The notes under the pieces are model-generated. The model saw nothing but the letters and a program-made list of their open reading frames with translations, did no database searches and was not told the DNA's origin. Below, piece after piece: positions 1-6,996 of a DNA stretch of 11,775 nt; the first letter of the stretch is position 1; each line of letters opens with the position of its first letter. The DNA comes from an uncultured Pseudomonadota bacterium (GTDB taxonomy: Bacteria > Pseudomonadota > Gammaproteobacteria > Methylococcales > Methylomonadaceae). The stretch spans positions 1 to 11,775 of the forward strand of contig CAIVBX010000366.1 in the NCBI GenBank assembly GCA_903904275.1. Direction: 5' to 3'. The position numbers and the translations under genes were made by a program.

Positions 1-56
1 AACCCCGCAAACCAACACACCATTGCAATTAAATGTAACGCTTTAAACCAGAGCAT
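1..56 (-). CDS. hemJ: Protoporphyrinogen oxidase HemJ, N-terminal fragment
   Basis: Only the first 18 codons lie in the window; the gene continues past position 1. The start ATG (56..54) shares one base with the TAA stop of the thioredoxin-like gene (TAATG), so the two are probably translationally coupled. The visible peptide is MLWFKALHLIAMVCWFAG. It matches the well-conserved start of HemJ (older name UPF0093), whose first transmembrane helix carries a K-A-L/F-H-I-I...WFAGL pattern and the conserved His. HemJ is an integral membrane heme protein that oxidises protoporphyrinogen IX to protoporphyrin IX, the penultimate step of heme synthesis, in bacteria lacking HemG or HemY. The family call rests on this short but distinctive stretch, and nothing can be said about the rest of the protein. 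Confidence 0.82.
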   Translation of the reverse strand, partial: MLWFKALHLIAMVCWFAG

Positions 57-544
57 TATTTTTCCTTTAAAAGAGTTTCTATTTTAGATTGCAATTCAGC
101 GGCTTCAATTAAGCCAATTTTTTGCCACACAATTTCACCCTGGTGATTTAATAAAAATGTTGTTGGCGTAACTTTTACACCATCAAACGCATTTGCTAGT
201 TTTGCATCAATATCTAACGTAATTGGATATGGCAGCGGATTTTCCTTTAGAAATTCAACAACATGATTTGGCGGGTCGTAATACATCGACACGCCAATAA
301 TTTCCAAACCTTGTGAATGAAAGCGCGAATATAAATCGCGCCACATTGGAATTTCTTTTAAACAACTCGCGCAATCTGTCGCCCAAAATGTCACGATAAC
401 CGTTTTACCGCGTAACATGTCAAACGACATTTTTTCACCATTTAATGCAGTAAATTCGATATTTGGCGCATTTTTAGGTTGAATAAAAAAAAACAATCCA
501 CTCAGAAGCAAAGAAACAAAAATGATTTTTGCAAGATGTTTCAT
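56..544 (-). CDS. TlpA/ResA-like membrane-anchored thioredoxin-fold protein
   Basis: This 162-residue protein has an N-terminal hydrophobic segment (about residues 5-21) after a basic start, a signal anchor or uncleaved signal peptide, which places the domain in the periplasm. A thioredoxin fold of the TlpA/ResA/AhpC-TSA type follows: FWATDCASC at 53-61 with the Cys58-x-x-Cys61 pair, then the cis-proline motif VTPTTF (Pro127). Family members reduce or exchange disulfides in exported proteins, for example in cytochrome c maturation. The specific partner here is unknown. The active site is CASC preceded by Asp, whereas most TlpA/ResA proteins have W-C-x-P-C, so its redox potential may differ. 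The gene starts 4 bp after the methyltransferase stop, without a strong Shine-Dalgarno sequence, and ends overlapping hemJ. The fold is confident; the physiological role is not. Confidence 0.85.
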   Translation of the reverse strand: MKHLAKIIFVSLLLSGLFFFIQPKNAPNIEFTALNGEKMSFDMLRGKTVIVTFWATDCASCLKEIPMWRDLYSRFHSQGLEIIGVSMYYDPPNHVVEFLKENPLPYPITLDIDAKLANAFDGVKVTPTTFLLNHQGEIVWQKIGLIEAAELQSKIETLLKEK

Positions 545-548
545 GTAG

Positions 549-1334
549 TTAGCGTTTAATTAACATACCTTGACCTGTTGGCAACGGCATCACACGATAT
601 TGACGTTCATCAAACCAAGTATCTTCAGCAATTTTTTGAGTACGATAAATTCCCGCCCATTCATAATCATCCAAAATAATCATGCCACCTGAAACGACTT
701 TATCGAAAAGCACTTTTAATACTTCAATTTCATATTTCGCGCTGTTTAAATCGATGTGCAAATACGCAATTTTTTCAGGGCAATTTCCATTGAACGATTC
801 AGGTAATAACCCTTTAATCAAATTAACTTGTTCGTAACCGTCAAAACGTTCAATGACTTTTTCGTAAAAACCTACTTGTTGCTCCGAAAATGCAGCGTGA
901 CCTTCTTCTGGGTGATAATCGTAAGTGTCATAACCCCAAAAGGTTTTTGGAAATTCTTTACCGCCCAAATAATCGATAACGGTTTTAATGCCTGTTCCCC
1001 AATAAACGCCACATTCGACAAAATCACCTTCCAATTGAATGCAGTGATACGCGCTAGTCGCTAAAATATATCTGCGCCATGCAATCGTAAAATCACTGTC
1101 GTTTTTGAGATTGTCGAGCCATGCTTTTTGAAATGCCGCATCGTCATTTAATGAGTTGTTTCTGCCCCAAGTAAAAAGATTGTCAGAAAAATAAAAACCT
1201 GGTTCAACAAGCGTTGTCACTTCTGCCATCAATTCCAAAAAACGCGGCATGTCGCGAATGCCCCAACTTGTTTTGTTGTCGAAATTCACAACACGGTTTA
1301 ATTCGGGAGGCACATTTTTTGGTAAAACATTCAT
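549..1334 (-). CDS. TylF/MycF-family SAM-dependent O-methyltransferase
   Basis: This 261-residue protein belongs to the TylF family (macrocin O-methyltransferase type), whose members O-methylate sugars using S-adenosylmethionine and a divalent metal. A SAM-binding motif I is visible as GDFVECGVYWGTG (103-115), followed by the acidic strand end WGYDTYD (133-139). The family's metal site is suggested by Asp195 (YLHIDLNSA) and the Asp222-Asp223 pair (ILDDYEW). The C-terminal LPTGQGMLIKR is also typical. The start ATG is supported by an AGGA eight bases upstream. The gene begins 27 bp after the SPINDLY-type glycosyltransferase stop, so the pair may transfer and then methylate a sugar on a glycan or glycoprotein; that link is inferred from position. 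The sugar acceptor and the methylated hydroxyl cannot be told from sequence. Confidence 0.85.
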   Translation of the reverse strand: MNVLPKNVPPELNRVVNFDNKTSWGIRDMPRFLELMAEVTTLVEPGFYFSDNLFTWGRNNSLNDDAAFQKAWLDNLKNDSDFTIAWRRYILATSAYHCIQLEGDFVECGVYWGTGIKTVIDYLGGKEFPKTFWGYDTYDYHPEEGHAAFSEQQVGFYEKVIERFDGYEQVNLIKGLLPESFNGNCPEKIAYLHIDLNSAKYEIEVLKVLFDKVVSGGMIILDDYEWAGIYRTQKIAEDTWFDERQYRVMPLPTGQGMLIKR

Positions 1335-1342
1335 TTGATATT

Positions 1343-1346
1343 TCCT
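1343..1346 (-). promoter_or_regulatory. Shine-Dalgarno site of the TylF-type methyltransferase
   Basis: AGGA on the minus strand, eight bases before the ATG at 1334. It lies within the short gap after the glycosyltransferase stop and fixes the methyltransferase start. No promoter-like boxes are evident in this gap, so read-through transcription is likely. Confidence 0.6.
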
Positions 1347-1360
1347 AAAAGTTAAAATTT

Positions 1361-3493
1361 TTATTTCAAACCATCAATCAAAACAGGCAGTTGCCCTTGA
1401 TTAACTAAATCCCAATTTGCCAACAAATCTGCTTGATGAATTTCGACCCACGCCAAAACTAAACGCCCTTGTTTTGTTGGTAAATTATTTTGTGTTATTT
1501 CAATCGGATTCAAAGTAATTCGCGCTGTTGAACCTTGAAAATCAGCGTGAATATGCGGTTGACTGGTTGATTTTGGATTACGTTTCATGCGAATCACAAT
1601 GCCATAAAATAAACTTAACACTGCAAAATCACTTTGATTGATTAGCGTTTTTGTTTCAATCGCTTTTACGTTTTTAGTCGGAATACCTTGAGAAATCGCC
1701 TTTTCATATAATGCTTCAATGTCGCGGACTTGTTGCGGCATATTGAATAAATCGCAAGTATTTCGACGTGCTTCAATACTACGACGCAAATCAGCAACAT
1801 GATTACGATTTTCTGCAAGCCAAATCGCCTTTTCTTCGTAATCGTTGAGGTTGTAAGTAATCAATTCGTCCAAACCGAGCGAATGCAACAAACTTCCCGC
1901 CATCCGTGAAGCAAAGGTTTTGCCTGTCAACGTCAAAATCGGCAACCCCATAAATAACGCATCATTCGCAGTTGTGCCGCCATTGAACGGCGAGCAATCC
2001 AAAAACACCTCGGCAATTTGATAACGTGCCAAATAATCAGCTGGTGTAACTCGAGAGGCAAAAATTAAACGTTCTTTATCAATGCCGTGAGCAATCGCGG
2101 TTTTTACCATGTTGTCATGCGCCCATTCATTATCCGCAAGCAACCATAAAACACTGTCTGGAACACGTTTCAAAATTCGCATCCAACAGGCAAACATTTC
2201 TTCAGTAATTTTGTAATTGTTATTAAATGAACAGAAAACAAAAGCATCGTCGGGCAATTCACAACTTGCACGAGTTGGTTTCTGCCCAACGGGACGTTTT
2301 CGGTCTGAAACTTGGAAAACACGCGGCATTTGCAAAACGGTTTCTGTGAAATACGTCGCTAATTCAGGCGGAATCAAAAACGCATCGCCAATCACATAAT
2401 CTATATTTGGCAACGCGGTTGTGCCTGGAAAACCTAAATAAGTGACTTGAACAGGCGCGGGACGATACGCCAAAATGTTCGGACGCACACCAGACGTTAA
2501 ACCTTGTAAATCAACCAGTAAATCAATTTCGTGTGAATGAATGCAACGTGCCGCCTCTTCGTCGCTCATGTGTTCAACGGAAATAAATTTATCCATTCCT
2601 GCAATCACACGCGCTCGCAACGCTGAATCATCAGGCGGCGTAAAACAAAAACCGACAATTTCAAATTTTTCGCGATCATGCAATTCGTACAATTCAACGG
2701 TTAAAAGCGAAACTGCGTGCGTGCGAAAATCGGATGACAAATAACCAATCCGAATTTTATCGTGTTTATACGGGGTTTGATTTTCAACTAATTGCGGCAA
2801 ATTTTTATCAACTTTTTCTTCCACAAAACTGAGTGAATTTTCAAGTTGTTCTTGCGGGTTATTTGTCGCACTCAACATAGCTAATGCTGACGTTCCAGCA
2901 ATTAAATCTGCATGCGAAACACCAATAACGGGTTTATAAACAGGCCATTCACATTGTTTTTGACGCAAATGCACCCAATGTGAAATCACTTTCGGCTGTT
3001 CAGGACTGAGTAATAAACTTTGGGTTAAAAATTGTTCTGATTCTTGAAATTTCCGCTCCGTTTCTAAAACACGTCCCAAACTGTTTAAAGCCAAAATGTA
3101 AATTTTTTGGTCTTCCGCAGAAAGTTGTGTGTATTCGTATTTTGAAACAATGTCGCGCCACTGATTTAACGCTTCTTCGATGCGATTTTGACGTTCAAGC
3201 GTCGCACCTAAATTGAATTGTCCTTGAATAAAATCGGGGTGAATTTCAATAGCATCACGATAAGCTTGTTCTGCTTTTTCGGAGAGTTTTTGCTGGTCTA
3301 AAATCACTGCCAAATTGAAATAAGCGGCGTAACGAACAGGTAACTCGTTGTGTTTAATCCACGTTTCGTACAATTCGACTTGTTCAATAGCCGTTAATAA
3401 TTCCGCTGCTGTCAACAAACCTAAAATATCCATTTCTTGTTTTATGGCTTGCTCTAAAAAGTTTTCAAATGTCGTGGAATGTTTTTTAGTCAT
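1361..3493 (-). CDS. TPR / SPINDLY-type O-GlcNAc transferase-like glycosyltransferase fused to DUF4160
   Basis: This 710-residue cytoplasmic-looking protein has no signal peptide. Residues about 54-164 hold three tetratricopeptide repeats (54-86, 89-120, 133-164), the usual partner-binding scaffold. Residues about 246-600 are the OGT/SPINDLY catalytic region (Glyco_transf_41, family GT41). They include IRIGYLSSDFRTHAVS with His259, LQGLTSG...LAYRPAPVQVTYLGFPGT (329-358), FNNNYKI with Lys428 (equivalent to the UDP-binding Lys of human OGT) and FNGGTTANDALF (503-514) with the TT and Asp511 of the nucleotide site. Such enzymes move a sugar, typically GlcNAc, from a nucleotide sugar to protein Ser/Thr, although bacterial members are poorly characterised. 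After a linker (about 601-625), residues 628-710 form a whole DUF4160 domain (FYGIVIRM, PHIHADF, LVLAWVEIHQADLLANW). The start ATG has an AGAGA seven bases upstream. The acceptor and the role of the extra domain are unknown. Confidence 0.88.
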   Translation of the reverse strand: MTKKHSTTFENFLEQAIKQEMDILGLLTAAELLTAIEQVELYETWIKHNELPVRYAAYFNLAVILDQQKLSEKAEQAYRDAIEIHPDFIQGQFNLGATLERQNRIEEALNQWRDIVSKYEYTQLSAEDQKIYILALNSLGRVLETERKFQESEQFLTQSLLLSPEQPKVISHWVHLRQKQCEWPVYKPVIGVSHADLIAGTSALAMLSATNNPQEQLENSLSFVEEKVDKNLPQLVENQTPYKHDKIRIGYLSSDFRTHAVSLLTVELYELHDREKFEIVGFCFTPPDDSALRARVIAGMDKFISVEHMSDEEAARCIHSHEIDLLVDLQGLTSGVRPNILAYRPAPVQVTYLGFPGTTALPNIDYVIGDAFLIPPELATYFTETVLQMPRVFQVSDRKRPVGQKPTRASCELPDDAFVFCSFNNNYKITEEMFACWMRILKRVPDSVLWLLADNEWAHDNMVKTAIAHGIDKERLIFASRVTPADYLARYQIAEVFLDCSPFNGGTTANDALFMGLPILTLTGKTFASRMAGSLLHSLGLDELITYNLNDYEEKAIWLAENRNHVADLRRSIEARRNTCDLFNMPQQVRDIEALYEKAISQGIPTKNVKAIETKTLINQSDFAVLSLFYGIVIRMKRNPKSTSQPHIHADFQGSTARITLNPIEITQNNLPTKQGRLVLAWVEIHQADLLANWDLVNQGQLPVLIDGLK
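1364..1612 (-). other. DUF4160 domain at the C-terminus of the OGT-like protein
   Basis: Residues 628-710 of the glycosyltransferase match a complete DUF4160 protein as I know the family. They contain LFYGIVIRM near the start, a PHIHADF segment (646-652) with paired histidines, LP...RLVLAWVEIH (671-686), LLANWDLVNQG (690-700) and an Ile/Leu tail. DUF4160 proteins are usually independent genes of about 80-90 codons, often next to DUF2442, and toxin-antitoxin links have been suggested; function is unproven. The fused copy has no ATG at the place where the free protein would begin. The nearest possible start is a GTG codon at Val625 with no ribosome binding site ahead of it, so translation as part of the long protein is favoured. 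Confidence 0.8.
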
Positions 3494-3500
3494 GTAATTT

Positions 3501-3505
3501 TCTCT
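3501..3505 (-). promoter_or_regulatory. Shine-Dalgarno site of the OGT-like gene
   Basis: AGAGA on the minus strand, seven bases before the ATG at 3493. It is modest but well placed and supports this start. The surrounding 74 bp between the PII stop and this gene is T-rich, with no convincing promoter pair and no hairpin followed by a U-run. Confidence 0.45.
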
Positions 3506-3567
3506 GCAAAAATAGAATGAAGCAAAATAATAACGAAAATAACAGCAATTCCTATGCCGAAAACTTA

Positions 3568-3894
3568 TTAGCCTAAATCCGCATCTTGTTCGCCTGTACG
3601 AACCCGACCACCTTTAACAACATCGACAATATAAACTTTACCATCACCATGTTGTCCACTATGTGCAACTTTCATAATCATGTCGAAAATACTATCGACC
3701 ACATTATCAGGTGCGAAAATTTCAATCCGTTTTTTCGGTAAAAATGGACGATAATCTTGTGTATGTTCGGTGTGTTCTTGTCCAAAACCTTCGCAATCAA
3801 TGACGGTCATGCCAGGAAAATTAGGCAATTCCATTAACGCCATTGTGATTGCGCCAAGTTTATGTGGTTGAATAAATGCGCGAATTTCTTTCAT
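3568..3894 (-). CDS. PII-like signalling protein linked to a metal efflux pump (PII-NG type)
   Basis: This is a PII-superfamily protein of 108 residues starting at MKEIRAFIQPHKL. An upstream in-frame ATG at 3930 would add 12 residues and overlap czcA; the ATG at 3894 is preferred because it has AAGAGAG seven bases upstream and gives the normal PII N-terminus. PII trimers bind ATP/ADP and often 2-oxoglutarate and act by docking on transporters or enzymes. Visible here are the B-loop HGDGK (82-86) and the C-loop RVRTGE (97-102), both nucleotide-contacting in PII. The T-loop (about 38-52) is some five residues shorter than in GlnB, carries His41, Glu43 and His44, has Glu where GlnB has Gln39, and lacks a clear Tyr51. 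Placement 14 bp after an HME-RND pump gene matches the PII-NG group described next to heavy-metal efflux genes. It probably modulates the pump or senses metal or energy state (inference). Confidence 0.85.
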   Translation of the reverse strand: MKEIRAFIQPHKLGAITMALMELPNFPGMTVIDCEGFGQEHTEHTQDYRPFLPKKRIEIFAPDNVVDSIFDMIMKVAHSGQHGDGKVYIVDVVKGGRVRTGEQDADLG

Positions 3895-3900
3895 AAATTT

Positions 3901-3907
3901 CTCTCTT
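3901..3907 (-). promoter_or_regulatory. Shine-Dalgarno site that decides the PII-like gene start
   Basis: AAGAGAG on the minus strand, six to seven bases before the ATG at 3894 and overlapping the region just after the czcA stop. It favours the 108-residue product over a 120-residue version starting at 3930. Confidence 0.55.
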
Positions 3908-6900
3908 TTAAGATTCGTCTTTTTCAGCAAAAAAACGATACAAGGCGGGTAAAAGTGTCAGTGTTAAAATTGTTGCTGTGACTAAACCGCCAATAATAAC
4001 GACCGCAAACGGTTTTGCAGTTTCTGAGCCAACGCTGGTTGAAAGTGCAGCGGGAAATAAGCCCAAAATTGCCATCAATGCCGTCATCACAACAGGACGC
4101 AAGCGACTGACTGAACCGTTCACAATCGCATCATGCAGCGGCAAACCATCGCGGCGTAATTTATTTAATTGTGACACCAAAATCACGCCGTTTTGCACCG
4201 CGATTCCGAATAATGCAATAAATCCGACGGCGGCAGAAACACTTAAATTGATACCCGTTGCCAACAAAATCAAAATCCCGCCAATCATCGCAAACGGCAC
4301 ATTCATCACGATGAGTAACGCATTTTTAATCGACGTAAATGCCCAAAATAATAAGATAAAAATCAGCACTAAACTAATCGGCACAATCACCGCTAACCGT
4401 TTCATGGCACGTTGTTGATTTTCAAATTGTCCGCTCCAAACAACATGATAACCATTAGGCAAAGCGACTTCATCAGTCACTCGCTTTTGTGCTTCGGCAA
4501 CAAAACTTCCTTGGTCGCGGTCAATGAGATTACATTTAATGGCAATGCGGCGCATATTGTCTTCACGGCTAATGCGCGACGCACCTTGATTGATTTTTAT
4601 ATCCGCTAATTCTGAAAGCGGAATCAATTGTCCCGTTGGTGTTTGAACGGTTAAATTTTCCAAACTGGTGACGGAATTTCGCGCATTTTCTTCATAACGT
4701 AAAGTAATATCAAAACGCCGCTCTCCTTCTAAAAGGTGCGTTGCTGCTTTGCCACCCATGCCAATTTCCATAACCCGTTCAACATCGGCAATATTTAAAC
4801 CGTAACGTGATACTTTGGCACGGTCAATATCAACAATAATTTGTGTTAAACCTGCTTGCTGTTCAGCGGCAACATCGGTTGCGCCTTGAATTGACGCAAG
4901 AATTTGAGTGATTTGATTTGCCGTGTTTTGCAGTATTTTTAAATCGCTGCCAAAAATTTTCACCGCAATTTCTCCTTTTACACCTGAAATCGCTTCTTCG
5001 ACGTTATCTTGAATAACTTGCGAAAAGTTGGTCAAAATTCCTGGAAAAATCGCCAATTCTTTGTCCATCGCTTGAACTAATTCATCTTTGGCTTTGTAAC
5101 GCCAAGTGTCTTTGGGATTTAAATCAATCAACACTTCTAAATTATTAAAACCTTTCGGGTCAGTACCATCTTCAGGTCGCCCCAATTGCGTCAAAATCGT
5201 TTTTGCCTCCGAAAATGTTTCCAATCGGTCACGGACTTTTCGTTCAAGTTCTTTTGCGGTCGGTAAAGACACAGGCGTGGGCAAAGTAATTGTTAGCCAG
5301 ATGTTGCCTTCGTCGAGTTTTGGCATAAATTCAGTGCCAATAAAACGCACTGACATCAAACTCAAAACTAACGCGGTAACGGCTGTTAAAAAAACCAGTC
5401 TTGCGTGTTGCAAAACTTTTTCTAAAATTCGTCGATAATGACGTTCCATAAATTCAACGAGTGGATTATGTTTTTCGGCAATTTTCGAACCGAGCATATA
5501 CGTCAACATTGTCGGTACAAACGTTAAGCTAAAAATCATTGACGCGACGAGAGCAAAACTTAATGTGTAAGCCATTGGCGAGAAAATTTTGGCTTCAACA
5601 CGCTGAAATGTAAAAATCGGTAAAAAAGCAATAATGATAATGGCTTTAGAAAATAAAATCGGTCGACCCATTTCCGTAGCGGTATTAAGTAGCGATTGAC
5701 GTAAATGGCGAATATCGACTTTTGCTTTTAAATCGAGTGTGGCTTGAACCATTACCGCTTCAACTAATACCACCGCGCTATCAACAATAATCCCAAAATC
5801 AATTGCACCAAGTGAAATTAAGTTTGCTGAAATTTCACCCGAATTGACCAAAATAAACGCAAATAACAACGACAATGGAATAATCATTGTCACTAGCAAT
5901 GCTGCCAAAATATGCCGCAAAAAAACAAGCAAAATGATTAAAATCAGCACCGCGCCTTCAATCATGTTGTGTGCGACAGTATGAATGGTGTGTGCGACTA
6001 ATTCAGTGCGGTCATAAATCGGCGTAACTTTCACGCCAGGTGGCAAACCAAATTCGTTGAGTTCTTTGATTTTTTGTTTAACGCCCCCCAAAACAGCGAC
6101 AGCATCTTTGCCTTTGGTTAAAAGTACAATGCCTTCAACAATATCGTCGCGCTCATTCATTGCAACAATCCCTGTGCGTGGTTGTGCGCCAATACTAATA
6201 TCGGCAACATCTTTCACACGAACAGGTATGCCATCATTTGTCACAACAACAATTTCGCCAATGTCTTCGCTGTTTTTTAATAAACCCAAGCCACGCACAA
6301 CTAACACTTCGTCGCCGTGTTCAATATAACCACCGCCTGTGTTGCTGTTATTTGCAGCAATTGCATCGAAAAGTTGATTTAACGTGACACGGTAATTTTT
6401 CAAACGATTGGGTTTTGCTGAAACTTTATATTCTTTAACGCCGCCGCCATAAGAAACTACATCGGCAACACCTTGAACGGAACGCAATTTCGGTTCAATC
6501 ACCCAATCTTGCAACGCACGTTGTTCAATCAGTGATAAATGTTTGGCATCGACCACATAACGTAAAATTTCGCCAACGCCTGTTGATAAAGGTCCTAAAC
6601 TTGGGTCAGCATCGTTAGGTAACGCCGCATCTCGCAAACGTTCTAAGACTTGTTGGCGCGAAAAATAATCTTCTGCTGTGTCATCAAACGTCAATGTCAC
6701 TACCGATAAACCAAAAATCGACACTGAACGCATATTCATCAAATGCGGCAAGCCGTTCATTACCCGTTCAATGGGCAATGAAATGAGTTTTTCGACTTCT
6801 TCAGGAGCTTGACCTGGATATTGCGTGACAACTTGTACAAACACATTTTGTACGTCAGGAAAGGCTTGAACAGGCAAACGTTCAAATGCCACAATGCCAG

Positions 6901-6976
6901 AAATCGCAATGACTAACGTCATGCCGATAACCATCAATCGCTGTTGCAAACAGAACGCGATAATACTTTCAATCAT
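3908..6976 (-). CDS. czcA: CzcA-like heavy-metal efflux RND transporter
   Basis: This 1022-residue inner-membrane pump has the usual length and layout of the HME-RND family. It has TM1 near residues 13-30, a large periplasmic loop, a TM2-6 block (about 338-490), TM7 near 525-545, a second periplasmic loop and a final TM block (about 862-1016). It would export metal ions in exchange for protons, taking them up mainly from the periplasm and passing them to the OMF. The TM4 signature is AIDFGIIVDSAVVLVE (391-406) with Asp393, Asp399 and Glu406, the acidic residues used for proton transfer in CzcA. The DFG...D form, rather than the CusA AIG type, points to divalent cations such as Co, Zn, Cd or Ni rather than Cu/Ag; the exact metal is not decidable. 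The residue after Glu406 is Ala, where the family usually has Asn. The start has an AGGA nine bases upstream. Confidence 0.93.
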   Translation of the reverse strand: MIESIIAFCLQQRLMVIGMTLVIAISGIVAFERLPVQAFPDVQNVFVQVVTQYPGQAPEEVEKLISLPIERVMNGLPHLMNMRSVSIFGLSVVTLTFDDTAEDYFSRQQVLERLRDAALPNDADPSLGPLSTGVGEILRYVVDAKHLSLIEQRALQDWVIEPKLRSVQGVADVVSYGGGVKEYKVSAKPNRLKNYRVTLNQLFDAIAANNSNTGGGYIEHGDEVLVVRGLGLLKNSEDIGEIVVVTNDGIPVRVKDVADISIGAQPRTGIVAMNERDDIVEGIVLLTKGKDAVAVLGGVKQKIKELNEFGLPPGVKVTPIYDRTELVAHTIHTVAHNMIEGAVLILIILLVFLRHILAALLVTMIIPLSLLFAFILVNSGEISANLISLGAIDFGIIVDSAVVLVEAVMVQATLDLKAKVDIRHLRQSLLNTATEMGRPILFSKAIIIIAFLPIFTFQRVEAKIFSPMAYTLSFALVASMIFSLTFVPTMLTYMLGSKIAEKHNPLVEFMERHYRRILEKVLQHARLVFLTAVTALVLSLMSVRFIGTEFMPKLDEGNIWLTITLPTPVSLPTAKELERKVRDRLETFSEAKTILTQLGRPEDGTDPKGFNNLEVLIDLNPKDTWRYKAKDELVQAMDKELAIFPGILTNFSQVIQDNVEEAISGVKGEIAVKIFGSDLKILQNTANQITQILASIQGATDVAAEQQAGLTQIIVDIDRAKVSRYGLNIADVERVMEIGMGGKAATHLLEGERRFDITLRYEENARNSVTSLENLTVQTPTGQLIPLSELADIKINQGASRISREDNMRRIAIKCNLIDRDQGSFVAEAQKRVTDEVALPNGYHVVWSGQFENQQRAMKRLAVIVPISLVLIFILLFWAFTSIKNALLIVMNVPFAMIGGILILLATGINLSVSAAVGFIALFGIAVQNGVILVSQLNKLRRDGLPLHDAIVNGSVSRLRPVVMTALMAILGLFPAALSTSVGSETAKPFAVVIIGGLVTATILTLTLLPALYRFFAEKDES

Positions 6977-6985
6977 GTTGATTAT

Positions 6986-6989
6986 TCCT
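6986..6989 (-). promoter_or_regulatory. Shine-Dalgarno site of czcA
   Basis: AGGA on the minus strand, nine bases before the ATG at 6976, inside the 20-bp gap after the adaptor stop. It supports the chosen czcA start, which yields the normal MIESIIAFCLQQR N-terminus of the family. Confidence 0.6.
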
Positions 6990-6996
6990 GCGTGCG

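Noticed and set aside
1364..1630. Independent translation of DUF4160 from an internal start
   Set aside because: There is no ATG at the domain boundary, and the GTG at Val625 has no ribosome binding site upstream.
3495..3567. A separate promoter or terminator between the PII and OGT genes
   Set aside because: No -35/-10 pair with normal spacing and no stable hairpin followed by a U-run was found, so the transcript may simply continue.
3895..3930. Longer PII-like protein starting at 3930
   Set aside because: It would add 12 basic residues not found in PII proteins and overlap czcA, whereas the ATG at 3894 has a well-placed AAGAGAG and gives the standard N-terminus.
3978..4418. 146-codon open frame on the plus strand opposite czcA
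   Set aside because: It lies wholly antisense to a strongly conserved RND gene, its translation has no recognisable domain, and its codon pattern is the mirror of czcA.
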